The notes beneath the pieces are model-generated. The model saw only the letters and a program-made list of their open reading frames with translations. It was not told the DNA's origin and searched no databases. Shown piece after piece: positions 1 through 7,982 of a stretch of DNA of 15,472 bases; position 1 is the first letter of the stretch, and each line of letters opens with the position of its first letter. The position numbers were made by a program, and so were the translations under genes. Source of the stretch: Actinomycetota bacterium (GTDB lineage: Bacteria > Actinomycetota > Actinomycetes > S36-B12); the NCBI GenBank assembly GCA_027729865.1, contig JAQCBM010000015.1:1-15472 (forward strand), in the 5' to 3' direction.

Positions 1-293
1 TCGCGCTTACAAGGTATGAGGACATGTGGGCTCGGCTCGGTCACGAGCCGAGGGTCGCCCGCGCGGGTTGGCCGGAAATCGATGAGTCGCTGCTGGTCGA
101 GGATTCGGTGACGTGCGTGGTTCAGGTGGCCGGCAAGGTGAAGGAGCGCCTGGAGGTCTCGCCGAGCATCGGCGAGGACGAGCTGCGTGAACTCGCGTTG
201 GCATCCGACGCTGTCACCGCGGCGCTCGAGGGCCGGGGTATTCGTACCGTGGTGGTGCGCGCGCCCAAACTCGTCAACGTTGTTCCTGACTAA
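1..293 (+). CDS. leuS: Leucyl-tRNA synthetase, C-terminal fragment (5' end outside window)
   Basis: This is the last part of a class I aminoacyl-tRNA synthetase that charges tRNA-Leu in the cytoplasm. The reading frame is open from base 3, and no start is needed because the gene enters from outside the window. The visible peptide begins around LTRYEDMWARLGH and contains the stretch VQVAGKVKERLEV followed by LVNVV near the end. These are hallmarks of the LeuRS C-terminal domain, a small alpha/beta appendage that contacts the tRNA elbow. The gene ends with TAA at 291-293. The catalytic domain (HIGH and KMSKS motifs) and the editing domain lie upstream and cannot be checked here. No convincing terminator follows in the 97 bp before comEA. 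The family assignment is firm from the C-terminal motif. Confidence 0.93.
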   Translation, partial: ALTRYEDMWARLGHEPRVARAGWPEIDESLLVEDSVTCVVQVAGKVKERLEVSPSIGEDELRELALASDAVTAALEGRGIRTVVVRAPKLVNVVPD

Positions 294-390
294 GCCCGTT
301 CCTGAATAGGCATCCACACCCACCGCACCCGCTATCCACAGGCGCATATTGCGTCTAGTTATTCGCAGGTGCGCTGCTTAGCGTCGCAGC

Positions 391-1158
391 ATGTGGTCCA
401 AACATCCGCGCGTGAACGATCGTCTTTCCTCGGTAACTCAGCCGCTCACGCAGCACAGTGACGACGCTGAGTTCGACGCGCCTGCCGCGCAGCGCGGCGG
501 TCATCGACTGCTCGATGCCGGTCCTGCGGCCTTCGAATCCGACGCAGGCGATGACACTGCTCGCCAATTGCCTCGCTGGTTTGCCCGGTGGGATCCGCGT
601 GCTCGCAAAGCCGCGTTACTACTGATTACCGGATTGGCGCTCGTGATCGCGTGGTGGTGGTGGACTGGCCAGCCCGAAACCGTTCAGACCAACGCCGCAA
701 GCGCCGAAATAAGCGTGCAAAAAAGCCCGGACGTCGATCCCGAACTAGCACTCGAGGCGGTATCGGGAACCGTTCTGGTGCATGTGGTGGGCAAAGTGGC
801 TGAGCCCGGAGTGGTCGAGCTACCGATTGGCTCACGCGTGCAGGATGCGGTGGAGGCAGCCGGCGGTGCAACCAACAACAAGGCCCTGGAGTCGGTAAAC
901 CTTGCCCGTCTCGTGGTGGACGGTGAGCAGATCGTCGTCGGCGCGCCCGCCGGAGAAGCCACTTCATCAAAGATCTCGATCAACTCCGCGAGTGCGGCTC
1001 AACTTGATGAACTTCCCGGAGTGGGTCCGGCCATAGCCGAGCGCATCGTGCAGTGGCGCGAGACCAACGGACCGTTCACCTCCGTCGATGAACTCACCGA
1101 AGTCTCTGGCATCGGGCCGTCGATTCTCGAACAGATCCGCGACCTGGCCAGCATGTGA
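391..1158 (+). CDS. comEA: ComEA family DNA-binding competence protein, membrane anchored
   Basis: Predicted receptor that binds double-stranded DNA outside the membrane and passes it to ComEC. The 255-residue protein has, in order: a polar cytoplasmic N-terminus of about 70 residues; one transmembrane segment at about 74-91 ending in four tryptophans; a linker; an SLBB domain at about 128-184 (VLVHVVGKVAEPGVV); and a tandem helix-hairpin-helix domain at about 195-255 (INSASAAQLDELPGVGPAIA, then VSGIGPSI). HhH glycines contact the DNA backbone in this family. The ATG at 391 has no good Shine-Dalgarno sequence, so either a leaderless message or a downstream start is possible. The membrane segment and both domains are unaffected by that choice. 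The stop overlaps the comEC start (GTGA, 1155-1158), which implies co-translation. Members of this family also occur in species not known to be transformable, so a role in uptake is inferred. Confidence 0.93.
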   Translation: MWSKHPRVNDRLSSVTQPLTQHSDDAEFDAPAAQRGGHRLLDAGPAAFESDAGDDTARQLPRWFARWDPRARKAALLLITGLALVIAWWWWTGQPETVQTNAASAEISVQKSPDVDPELALEAVSGTVLVHVVGKVAEPGVVELPIGSRVQDAVEAAGGATNNKALESVNLARLVVDGEQIVVGAPAGEATSSKISINSASAAQLDELPGVGPAIAERIVQWRETNGPFTSVDELTEVSGIGPSILEQIRDLASM

Positions 1159-3479
1159 CCGACCTGCGGCTAGTTGCCCCGGCGCTCGCCGCCTGGGCAG
1201 CTTCGGCCGCAACGCTGCTCGCGCTGGGCGCTATCAGCGAACCTGACAGCAGGCACCAGTGGGCGGTTCGGCTCATGCAATTCAGCATCGTCGCCGTACT
1301 GGTCGTGATTGTTCTATTCCGCCGACGCAGCGCAATCGTTGTTACCGCGGCTGCGATAGCTGTCGCGACCATCGCTGCGGCGATGCAGGTGTCGGCCTGG
1401 ACGTCGTCGGCATTCACCGAACTCATGGGTGAAAACGTCACTGTGACGGGTGTGATCAGTGGACCACCCCGCGAATCCCTCGGCGTGAGCTACGTCCCCA
1501 TCTCCGCGGATCGCATTCAAGGACAGAGTTCGGCGGCCGTGCGCATCCACGTGCCCATCTCGGTCACGATCCCGCGGTTCACCGATGTTCCAATGATCGG
1601 CACTCCGGTTCGCGTCGATGGTCGATTGCGCCCGGCGGGCGGCTCGGTGCACACCGCCGCCTATCTGCAAACCAACGACGCTCCCGTCGTGACGGGTAAC
1701 GCGGGAGTAATCGATCGCGCTGCGCAGCGCGTGCGCGATGCCCTGGGCGCGAGCCTGCCGCAGCGACCAGCCGGGGGATCGGCGCTCGTTGCTGGTTTGG
1801 CGATCGGTGATGAGAACGCGATGTCACCCGAACTGGTCGAGCAGATGCGGATGAGCGGGTTGTCGCATCTCACGGCAGTGTCCGGTGGCAACGTCGCAAT
1901 CGTCATCGGCGCGGTGATCGCGCTCGCCTGGATCCTCCGAGCGCCGATGGCGGTCCGCATCGCAGCGGCTCTGGTCGCGCTGGTCTTCTACGTAATCGTC
2001 GTGCACCCCGAACCCAGCGTTCTGCGGGCTGGCGTGATGGGCGCGGTGGTGGTGCTCTCGCTGTTCGTTGGCGGCAGGCGCCCCGGCCCTTCCGTCCTCG
2101 CCACGGCGGTGCTGATCCTCGTGGTGGTGATGCCGTCCTTGTCCGTGAGTTGGGGATTCGCGCTGTCGGTCGCTGCCACCGCCGGCATCGTCATGCTCGC
2201 CCCGGTGTTCAAGCGACGAGTGGAGGAGACCTCGTGGGGTGCGCGCATCCCCGCTGTAGTGATCATCGCCGCATCCCTCACCCTCGCCGCGCAGTTGGCA
2301 ACCGCACCGGTGCTCCTGGCGATGGGTGCCTATGTAGGTATCGCCGCCGTGCCGGCGAATCTGCTGGCGATGCCGGTGGTCCCACTCATCACGGTGGCCG
2401 GACTCGCCGCCGCGATCATCGGACTCATTCCGATTCTGACTCCGATCGCCCAGATAGTGGCGTGGGTTGGAGCCATGGCCGGTGAGTGGATTGCGCAGGT
2501 GGCAAGTCATGCGGCCACCATCGATCTTCTTCGCATTCGTGGGTCACCGACGATTGCAGCAATTGCCGTCGTCGTGACCGCTGTGGGCATCGTGCTGTGG
2601 CGCTCCGGCTCACCCGTCATTCGCGTCGCAACAGCGAGCACGATCACCATCGCACTGATCGTGTGGACCGTTGCACCGCCGGATCGGCGCGCCTGGCCAC
2701 CGAGCAACTGGGCTCTCGTGCAATGCGATGTAGGTCAAGGCGACGGACTGGTGATCGCCCCGCACGAAGGCACCGGCGCGGTGGTGGTGGACACCGGCAT
2801 CTCCGCGCGCGTGATCGATCGATGCCTCAGTGACCTCGGTATCGACCACATCGCTGCGCTTGTCCTCACCCACTTTCACGCCGATCACGTGAACGGACTT
2901 GCAGGTGTGGTCGATGGTCGAAGGGTGGACGCGGTCTTCACCACCATCGCCCAGGAGCCCGAAGACCAAGCGGCAGGTGTCCACTATGAACTCAATAGAC
3001 GCGGGCTCACCGCGCGTGAGCTCACGGCCGGCATGGCGTTCACCGTAGGCGCGGGGGAGTACCGCGTGATCTGGCCCCGCCGGATCATCACCTCTGGGCG
3101 GATCTCCGAAGGGTCTCTCGCGAACAACGCCAGCATCGTGATCGACGCGCGAGTCCACGGCCTGCGGCTACTGCTCACCGGCGACATCGAGCCGCCAGCG
3201 CAAGCGGCGATCCTGGGTGGACCAGGTGACTTCCACGTAGCGAAGATTCCGCACCACGGTTCACCCCACCAGCACCCGCGCTTCGCTGTGTGGGCCGATG
3301 CCGACATTGCCGTGGTCAGCGTGGGCACGGACAACTCCTTCGGTCACCCAAACGCTGAAACCCTCGCCGAGTGGCAGACCACCGGTGCCAACGTTCTTCG
3401 TACCGACCTCCACGGGGACATCGCCATCGTTCGCACGAAGGAGGACCAACTCGGCTGGGTCACCCGCCGAAGTCCGTAG
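1155..3479 (+). CDS. comEC: ComEC/Rec2 family DNA uptake channel protein
   Basis: Predicted polytopic inner-membrane channel that imports single-stranded DNA during transformation. The 774 residues show three N-terminal hydrophobic segments within the first 90 residues, then a soluble beta-rich OB-like domain (DUF4131 type, about 95-170). Next comes the Competence domain, with the signature SGLSHLTAVSGGN at 234-246 and many further membrane segments to about residue 520. The C-terminus is a metallo-beta-lactamase-like domain with THFHADH at 572-578, LTGD at 674-677 and PHHGS at 699-703, so the metal-binding residues look intact. In related proteins this domain is thought to act as the nuclease that degrades the non-transported strand. 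Length is normal for actinobacteria. The start is GTG at 1155, chosen because it overlaps the comEA stop. A downstream start would remove the first membrane helix. Confidence 0.95.
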   Translation: MTDLRLVAPALAAWAASAATLLALGAISEPDSRHQWAVRLMQFSIVAVLVVIVLFRRRSAIVVTAAAIAVATIAAAMQVSAWTSSAFTELMGENVTVTGVISGPPRESLGVSYVPISADRIQGQSSAAVRIHVPISVTIPRFTDVPMIGTPVRVDGRLRPAGGSVHTAAYLQTNDAPVVTGNAGVIDRAAQRVRDALGASLPQRPAGGSALVAGLAIGDENAMSPELVEQMRMSGLSHLTAVSGGNVAIVIGAVIALAWILRAPMAVRIAAALVALVFYVIVVHPEPSVLRAGVMGAVVVLSLFVGGRRPGPSVLATAVLILVVVMPSLSVSWGFALSVAATAGIVMLAPVFKRRVEETSWGARIPAVVIIAASLTLAAQLATAPVLLAMGAYVGIAAVPANLLAMPVVPLITVAGLAAAIIGLIPILTPIAQIVAWVGAMAGEWIAQVASHAATIDLLRIRGSPTIAAIAVVVTAVGIVLWRSGSPVIRVATASTITIALIVWTVAPPDRRAWPPSNWALVQCDVGQGDGLVIAPHEGTGAVVVDTGISARVIDRCLSDLGIDHIAALVLTHFHADHVNGLAGVVDGRRVDAVFTTIAQEPEDQAAGVHYELNRRGLTARELTAGMAFTVGAGEYRVIWPRRIITSGRISEGSLANNASIVIDARVHGLRLLLTGDIEPPAQAAILGGPGDFHVAKIPHHGSPHQHPRFAVWADADIAVVSVGTDNSFGHPNAETLAEWQTTGANVLRTDLHGDIAIVRTKEDQLGWVTRRSP

Positions 3480-3531
3480 CGACACCGAAGCCCCGCAGAC
3501 AGCCGACCCGACATGACATGCTGAGCCCACC

Positions 3532-4533
3532 ATGAGCGCCCCGGCCCGGATCACCCTCACCCGCGGTGGTGAGCAAGCACTCGTGGACCGCGCGATCGCA
3601 AGCACCGTGGCCGCGATCCGCAAGAGCGCCCCGGGCGCCGAACGCGTCACGGTCGATGCCTCGGCCGAAGAAGCAGCCAACGATCTGCGCTACGCCTGCG
3701 CACCCACCCTGTTCGGTGAGGACATGATCGTGCAGATCACGTCCCTGCAATCGGCGGACGATTCCTTCATGCAGGCGTTGCAGGAGGTACTCGCCGATCA
3801 ACCCGACAACGTCTGGCTTATCGCGCAGCACGACGGCACAGCGGGGGGCAAGAAGTTCCTCGAGGCGCTGCGCGCAGCCGGTGCGAACGAGATCGAGTGT
3901 TTAGCCGTCAAGAAGGGCAAGCGCGCAATCGAGGTGATCACCAAGGAGTTCGCTCGGCATCGCCGCCGCGCAACCTCCGATGCGGTGAACGTGCTGTATG
4001 AATCGGTGGGCCACGACCTTCCGATGTTGTTCGCGGCGGTCAGCCAGTTGGTGGCCGATGTGCCCGACGATCCGATCACCGAGGACCACGTTCGCTCCTA
4101 CTTCGCTGGAGTAGCTGATGTTGCTGGTTGGCAAATCGCCGAACAGGTGTGGAACCGGATGCCGGCGCCGGCACTGGAATCGGTGCGCCACGCTGCGGCG
4201 ACGGGCAATGACTCCTCGGTGGGCATCATGAGCGTGCTCGCGATGGCATCGGGGCTGCGGGACATCATCCGCGTGGGCGGCATGGGTCCGGGTGCGAGCG
4301 AAGCCGACGTGGCACGTGAACTTGGACTACCGCCATGGAAGGTAGGAACCCTTAAGCGTCAGTGGTCGCGCTGGAGTGGGGACCAGCGCCGGTTGGCGCA
4401 ATCGCTGGTGGAACTAGCGGACGCCGAAGCTTTGATGAAGGGCGGACTGGAACGCGGTCACGCGTTAGAGGTCGAGCAGAAGATGTACCTATTGGAAAGA
4501 CTCGTAGTAGGCACCGCAGCGAAGCGGGAGTAG
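3532..4533 (+). CDS. holA: DNA polymerase III subunit delta
   Basis: Subunit of the clamp-loader complex that opens the beta sliding clamp and loads it on DNA during replication. The 333-residue length fits the HolA/YqeN family. Its N-terminal part resembles the delta fold: a stretch on adapting to the target (VTVDASAEEAANDLRYACA), then PTLFGEDMIVQI, which matches the conserved 'LFG...' strand. The C-terminal collar-type helices include LGLPPWKVGTLKRQ and a late LVELADAEALMKGG segment, typical of delta. The ATG at 3532 lies 52 bp after comEC and lacks a strong ribosome binding site, but it gives the expected N-terminal length. Placement directly after comEC and facing rpsT is the common actinobacterial order. 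No nucleotide-binding motif is seen, as expected, since delta does not hydrolyse ATP. Confidence 0.92.
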   Translation: MSAPARITLTRGGEQALVDRAIASTVAAIRKSAPGAERVTVDASAEEAANDLRYACAPTLFGEDMIVQITSLQSADDSFMQALQEVLADQPDNVWLIAQHDGTAGGKKFLEALRAAGANEIECLAVKKGKRAIEVITKEFARHRRRATSDAVNVLYESVGHDLPMLFAAVSQLVADVPDDPITEDHVRSYFAGVADVAGWQIAEQVWNRMPAPALESVRHAAATGNDSSVGIMSVLAMASGLRDIIRVGGMGPGASEADVARELGLPPWKVGTLKRQWSRWSGDQRRLAQSLVELADAEALMKGGLERGHALEVEQKMYLLERLVVGTAAKRE

Positions 4534-4538
4534 CTGAC

Positions 4539-4799
4539 TTACAGGGCTGCTGCGCGCTTGCTGATCGAGGACTTGCGGTTCGCTGCTTGGTTCTTGTGAA
4601 TGACACCCTTGCTGGCTGCCTTGTCGAGTGCGCGGGTGGCCTCGCGGGCCAACGCGGTGGCTGCAGCAGCGTCCCCGGCATCGGCGGCCTCGCGGAACTT
4701 GCGCACGGCGGTCTTGACCGAGGACTTCACGTCCTTATTGCGCAACCGAGCCTTCTCGTTGGTCAGGATGCGCTTCTTTTGCGACTTGATGTTCGCCAC
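4539..4799 (-). CDS. rpsT: 30S ribosomal protein S20
   Basis: Small basic protein that binds 16S rRNA early in 30S subunit assembly. The 86 residues match the family throughout: the opening MANIKSQKKRILTNEKARLRN, long lysine/arginine-rich helices, a central alanine-rich segment, and the C-terminal stretch KGVIHKNQAANRKSSISKRA. Translation starts at a GTG (complement of 4797-4799). A purine-rich GAGGAA Shine-Dalgarno sequence on the minus strand (complement of 4804-4809) lies four bases upstream. The gene converges on holA with only five bases between the two stop codons, and is divergent from lepA, the usual arrangement in actinobacteria. S20 synthesis is autoregulated in some bacteria. Nothing in this leader lets me claim that here. 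Confidence 0.98.
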   Translation of the reverse strand: MANIKSQKKRILTNEKARLRNKDVKSSVKTAVRKFREAADAGDAAAATALAREATRALDKAASKGVIHKNQAANRKSSISKRAAAL

Positions 4800-4803
4800 G
4801 GAC

Positions 4804-4809
4804 TTCCTC
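4804..4809 (-). promoter_or_regulatory. Ribosome binding site of rpsT
   Basis: The minus strand reads GAGGAA followed by four bases and then the GTG start of rpsT. This is the only good Shine-Dalgarno match near the start. It supports GTG initiation and the standard MANIKS N-terminus. Confidence 0.7.
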
Positions 4810-4900
4810 GATCTTTCGTCTCAGCTGAAATTCGGTCAGTAATTCTCTAGGTCTGTGTGCACAGCCACTCGGCTCTGCAGCCGCATAAGAGTACCCGTAC

Positions 4901-4950
4901 CCTGTGGGGGACCCCCCAGGTGGCCCCTCGTGGGCCTCGAGCATCCGAGG
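4901..4950 (+). promoter_or_regulatory. Hairpin-rich leader of lepA
   Basis: Three potential stem-loops follow one another directly before lepA. The first pairs 4901-4908 with 4913-4920 (one T-C mismatch, tight GGAC loop). The second pairs GGCCC at 4922-4926 with GGGCC at 4932-4936. The third pairs CCTCG at 4935-4939 with CGAGG at 4946-4950. The GAGG in the last arm is the likely lepA Shine-Dalgarno sequence, six bases before the GTG at 4957. The second and third stems share 4935-4936, so they compete partly. I saw the pairings by eye and computed no energy. No run of T follows the first hairpin, so a classical terminator is unlikely. Whether this leader is transcribed and regulatory is inference. 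Confidence 0.4.
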
Positions 4951-4956
4951 TAGCCC

Positions 4957-6819
4957 GTGTCCCAGCAGGTCGGCGGTACGCCGGTCCACAAGGCTGCGCC
5001 CGGTGCCACGGAACCCCAGGCGATCCGCAATTTCTGCATCATCGCCCACATTGACCATGGGAAATCCACCCTGGCCGACCGCATGCTGCAGATCACCGGC
5101 GTGGTGGACGAGCGCTCGATGCGCGCCCAGTACCTCGACCGGATGGACATCGAGCGCGAGCGCGGCATCACCATCAAGTCCCAGGCCGTCCGGCTGCCCT
5201 ACATTGCCGGCGATGGCCGCGAATACATCCTGAACCTGATCGATACCCCCGGCCACGTCGACTTCACCTACGAGGTTTCTCGATCACTTGCTGCGTGCGA
5301 GGGGGCGGTGCTGCTCGTCGATGCAGCCCAAGGCATCGAAGCCCAAACGCTCGCGAACTTGTATCTCGCTCTGGAGAACGATCTGCAGATCATCCCGGTG
5401 CTCAACAAGATCGATCTACCTGCAGCGCAGCCGGAAAAATACGCCGCCGAGCTTGCGCACATCATCGGTTGCAGTGCCGACGACGTCTTGAAGGTCTCGG
5501 CAAAGACCGGCGAGGGTGTTGCCGAGTTGCTGCAGACCGTGGTTGATCTGATTCCCGCTCCGATGGGTGATGCGAACGCCCCGGCACGCGCGATGATCTT
5601 CGATTCGGTCTACGACACCTACCGCGGCGTTGTCACCTACGTGCGCGTGATCGACGGTCGTATCGGTACGCGCGATCGCATCTTGATGATGTCCACGGGC
5701 GAGGTGCACGAACTCCTTGAGGTGGGCGTTATCTCTCCTGAACCGATTCCTGCTAAGGGGCTCGGCGTGGGAGAGGTGGGGTATCTGATCACCGGCGTGA
5801 AGGACGTTCGGCAGTCACGCGTGGGCGACACCATCACCACCGCCGTGAAAGGCGCCACCGAGGCACTCGGTGGTTACCGCGATCCCAAGCCCATGGTCTT
5901 CTCTGGTCTGTATCCGATCGACGGTTCGGATTACCCGGTGCTGCGTGATGCGCTCGACCGCCTCAAGCTCAACGACGCCGCGTTGCAGTACGAGCCCGAG
6001 ACATCGGTTGCCCTCGGTTTCGGTTTCCGCTGCGGCTTCCTCGGCCTGCTCCATTTAGAGATCGTGCGCGAGCGACTAGAGCGCGAGTTCGACCTCGATC
6101 TCATCTCCACGGCTCCCAACGTCATCTACGGCGTGCGCATGGACGACGGCAAGGAACTTGTCGTCACCAACCCCAGTGAGTTCCCCGAAGGCAAGGTGGC
6201 CGCGGTCACCGAACCGGTGGTGCGCGCCACGGTGATCTTGCCGAGCGAATTTGTAGGCACGGTCATGGAGTTGTGCCAGGCCCGCCGCGGCACGCTGCTG
6301 GGGATGGACTACCTGTCCGAGGACCGCGTGGAGATGCGGTACACCTTGCCACTTGCCGAGATCGTCTTCGACTTCTTCGATCAACTGAAGTCACGCACCC
6401 GCGGGTATGCGTCGCTGGATTATGAAACAAGCGGTGAGCAGGAAGCAGATCTCGTGAAGGTCGACATCTTGTTGCACGGCGATCCGGTCGATGCCTTCAG
6501 TTCGATCGTGCACAAGGACAAGGCTTACACGTACGGCGTGGCGATGGCGCAAAAGCTCAAGGAACTTATTCCTCGCCAGCAGTTCGAGGTGCCGATCCAG
6601 GCGGCGGTCGGGTCACGCATCATCGCCCGCGAAACCATCCGCGCCATCCGCAAGGACGTCCTGGCCAAGTGCTACGGCGGCGACGTCTCGCGTAAGCGCA
6701 AACTGCTGGAGAAGCAGAAGGAAGGCAAGAAGCGGATGAAGATGGTCGGTCGCGTGGAGGTGCCGCAGGAGGCCTTCATCGCCGCCCTTTCCACATCCGA
6801 CACCGCTGCCAAGAAATGA
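4957..6819 (+). CDS. lepA: Elongation factor 4 (LepA), ribosomal back-translocase GTPase
   Basis: Translational GTPase that binds the ribosome, proposed to back-translocate stalled tRNAs and also to assist 30S biogenesis. The 620 residues carry all GTPase motifs: G1 AHIDHGKST at 30-38, G2 ERGIT at 68-72, G3 DTPGH at 96-100 and G4 NKID at 150-153. EF-G-like domains II, III and V follow, then the LepA-specific C-terminal domain with CYGGDVSRKRKLLEKQKEGK. That tail separates it from EF-G and from TypA. The GTG at 4957 gives about 23 residues before IRNFCIIAH, a short extension usual in actinobacteria, and has GAGG six bases upstream. The gene ends in an ATGA overlap with hemW, suggesting translational coupling. 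Confidence 0.98.
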   Translation: MSQQVGGTPVHKAAPGATEPQAIRNFCIIAHIDHGKSTLADRMLQITGVVDERSMRAQYLDRMDIERERGITIKSQAVRLPYIAGDGREYILNLIDTPGHVDFTYEVSRSLAACEGAVLLVDAAQGIEAQTLANLYLALENDLQIIPVLNKIDLPAAQPEKYAAELAHIIGCSADDVLKVSAKTGEGVAELLQTVVDLIPAPMGDANAPARAMIFDSVYDTYRGVVTYVRVIDGRIGTRDRILMMSTGEVHELLEVGVISPEPIPAKGLGVGEVGYLITGVKDVRQSRVGDTITTAVKGATEALGGYRDPKPMVFSGLYPIDGSDYPVLRDALDRLKLNDAALQYEPETSVALGFGFRCGFLGLLHLEIVRERLEREFDLDLISTAPNVIYGVRMDDGKELVVTNPSEFPEGKVAAVTEPVVRATVILPSEFVGTVMELCQARRGTLLGMDYLSEDRVEMRYTLPLAEIVFDFFDQLKSRTRGYASLDYETSGEQEADLVKVDILLHGDPVDAFSSIVHKDKAYTYGVAMAQKLKELIPRQQFEVPIQAAVGSRIIARETIRAIRKDVLAKCYGGDVSRKRKLLEKQKEGKKRMKMVGRVEVPQEAFIAALSTSDTAAKK

Positions 6820-7982
6820 CCGACGCTCCTTCCCCAGCAGTCACCCCAGCGCCACTATCGCTGTACGTGCACATTCCGTTTTGCGCGAGCAGGTGCGGCT
6901 ACTGCGATTTCAACACCTACACATCTACCGAACTGGCCGACAACGTTCGCCGCGACACCTTCCATGAACACTTGATCGCCGAGATCAACCAGGCAGCTCA
7001 GCAACTCGCTGCCGATCACCGCGTGGACACGATCTTCTTTGGCGGCGGCACTCCCACTCTCCTCGGCGCGAATGCGCTGAACCAAATACGCACAGCTATC
7101 CAGGACGAATTCGATGTCGATCCCAACGCAGAAGTCACCACTGAAGCCAACCCGGACTCGGTGGACCAACGCATGCTGGATGACCTGAAGCACGGTGGCT
7201 TCACCCGCATTTCCTTCGGCATGCAAAGCAGCGCACCGAATGTGCTGGCCACCCTTGAGCGAACGCACACTCCCGGTGCGAGCAAGAAAGCAGCGTTGGA
7301 CGCCCGCTCAGCCGGCTTCGAGCACGTGAACCTCGATCTGATTTACGGCACCCCGGGTGAGAGCGACGACGACCTGAAGAGATCGCTCGATGAAGTTCTC
7401 GAAGCTGGAGTGGATCACGTCTCGGCGTATTCGCTGATCGTGGAGCCGGGGACTGCGTTGGCCAGACGCGTGCAGCGCGGTGAAATTCCCATGCCCGACG
7501 ACGACGTTGCCGCCGACCGCTACGAACTGATCGATGATCGCCTCACCGCCGCAGGCTTTGACTGGTACGAGGTCAGCAACTGGGCCAAGCCGCAAGGGGA
7601 GTGCCGACACAACATCGCCTACTGGCGCAACGCCGCGTGGTGGGGGATCGGTCCGGGTGCGCATAGTCATCTCGAGGGCAGGCGCTGGTGGAACGTCAAG
7701 CATCCGCACACCTATGCCCAGCGCGTGAGCGCGGATCTGTCACCAATGCAGGATGAAGAAGTTCTCGCGCCCGAGCAACGAGCACTCGAGAACCTCATGC
7801 TCGGCATGCGTATGAAACAAGGCATCCCCCGTGCCGACCTCGAGTGCGAAGATCAGGCGATCGATGAACTCCTCAATCAACAACTGATCGAACAAGCAGC
7901 GATCAACAACCAAGAAACACTCGTTCTCACGCGCAAGGGTCGGCTGCTCGCCGATCACGTTATACGGACGTTGGCTGCTTAA
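6816..7982 (+). CDS. hemW: Radical SAM haem chaperone HemW (formerly annotated oxygen-independent coproporphyrinogen oxidase)
   Basis: Radical S-adenosylmethionine family protein that binds haem and delivers it to haem enzymes. The 388-residue sequence has the cluster motif C23-xxx-C27-xx-C30 directly followed by DF, in the context LYVHIPFCASRCGYCDFN. The CDF ending is typical of HemW. True HemN coproporphyrinogen dehydrogenases carry an additional cysteine after this motif and are longer. Other family signatures are FFGGGTPTLL, then EANPD, FGMQS, DLIYGTPGE, and late in the protein HNIAYWRNAAWWGIGPGAHS from the C-terminal HemN-like domain. The start ATG overlaps the lepA stop by four bases. 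The 3' end overlaps the opposite-strand permease gene by 23 bp. Haem transfer is assigned from the family, not shown by the sequence. Confidence 0.93.
   Translation: MTDAPSPAVTPAPLSLYVHIPFCASRCGYCDFNTYTSTELADNVRRDTFHEHLIAEINQAAQQLAADHRVDTIFFGGGTPTLLGANALNQIRTAIQDEFDVDPNAEVTTEANPDSVDQRMLDDLKHGGFTRISFGMQSSAPNVLATLERTHTPGASKKAALDARSAGFEHVNLDLIYGTPGESDDDLKRSLDEVLEAGVDHVSAYSLIVEPGTALARRVQRGEIPMPDDDVAADRYELIDDRLTAAGFDWYEVSNWAKPQGECRHNIAYWRNAAWWGIGPGAHSHLEGRRWWNVKHPHTYAQRVSADLSPMQDEEVLAPEQRALENLMLGMRMKQGIPRADLECEDQAIDELLNQQLIEQAAINNQETLVLTRKGRLLADHVIRTLAA

Noticed and set aside
332..340. CTATCCACA, one mismatch from a DnaA box
   Set aside because: It is a single isolated copy in a short intergenic gap. 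No A+T-rich region, further boxes or dnaA/dnaN genes are nearby, so there is no support for an origin.
1824..2510. A 228-residue open frame antisense to comEC, rich in His, Arg and Asp
   Set aside because: The composition is what the complement of hydrophobic, G+C-rich membrane codons gives. No domain is recognisable.
4898..4903. TACCCT as a -10 box for lepA
   Set aside because: Only a weak match (CTGCAG) is seen at the -35 position, so it is not distinguishable from chance.
4901..4920. Possible rho-independent terminator between rpsT and lepA
   Set aside because: The stem has a mismatch and a very tight loop. No T run follows on either strand, and the flanking genes diverge, so no terminator is expected there.
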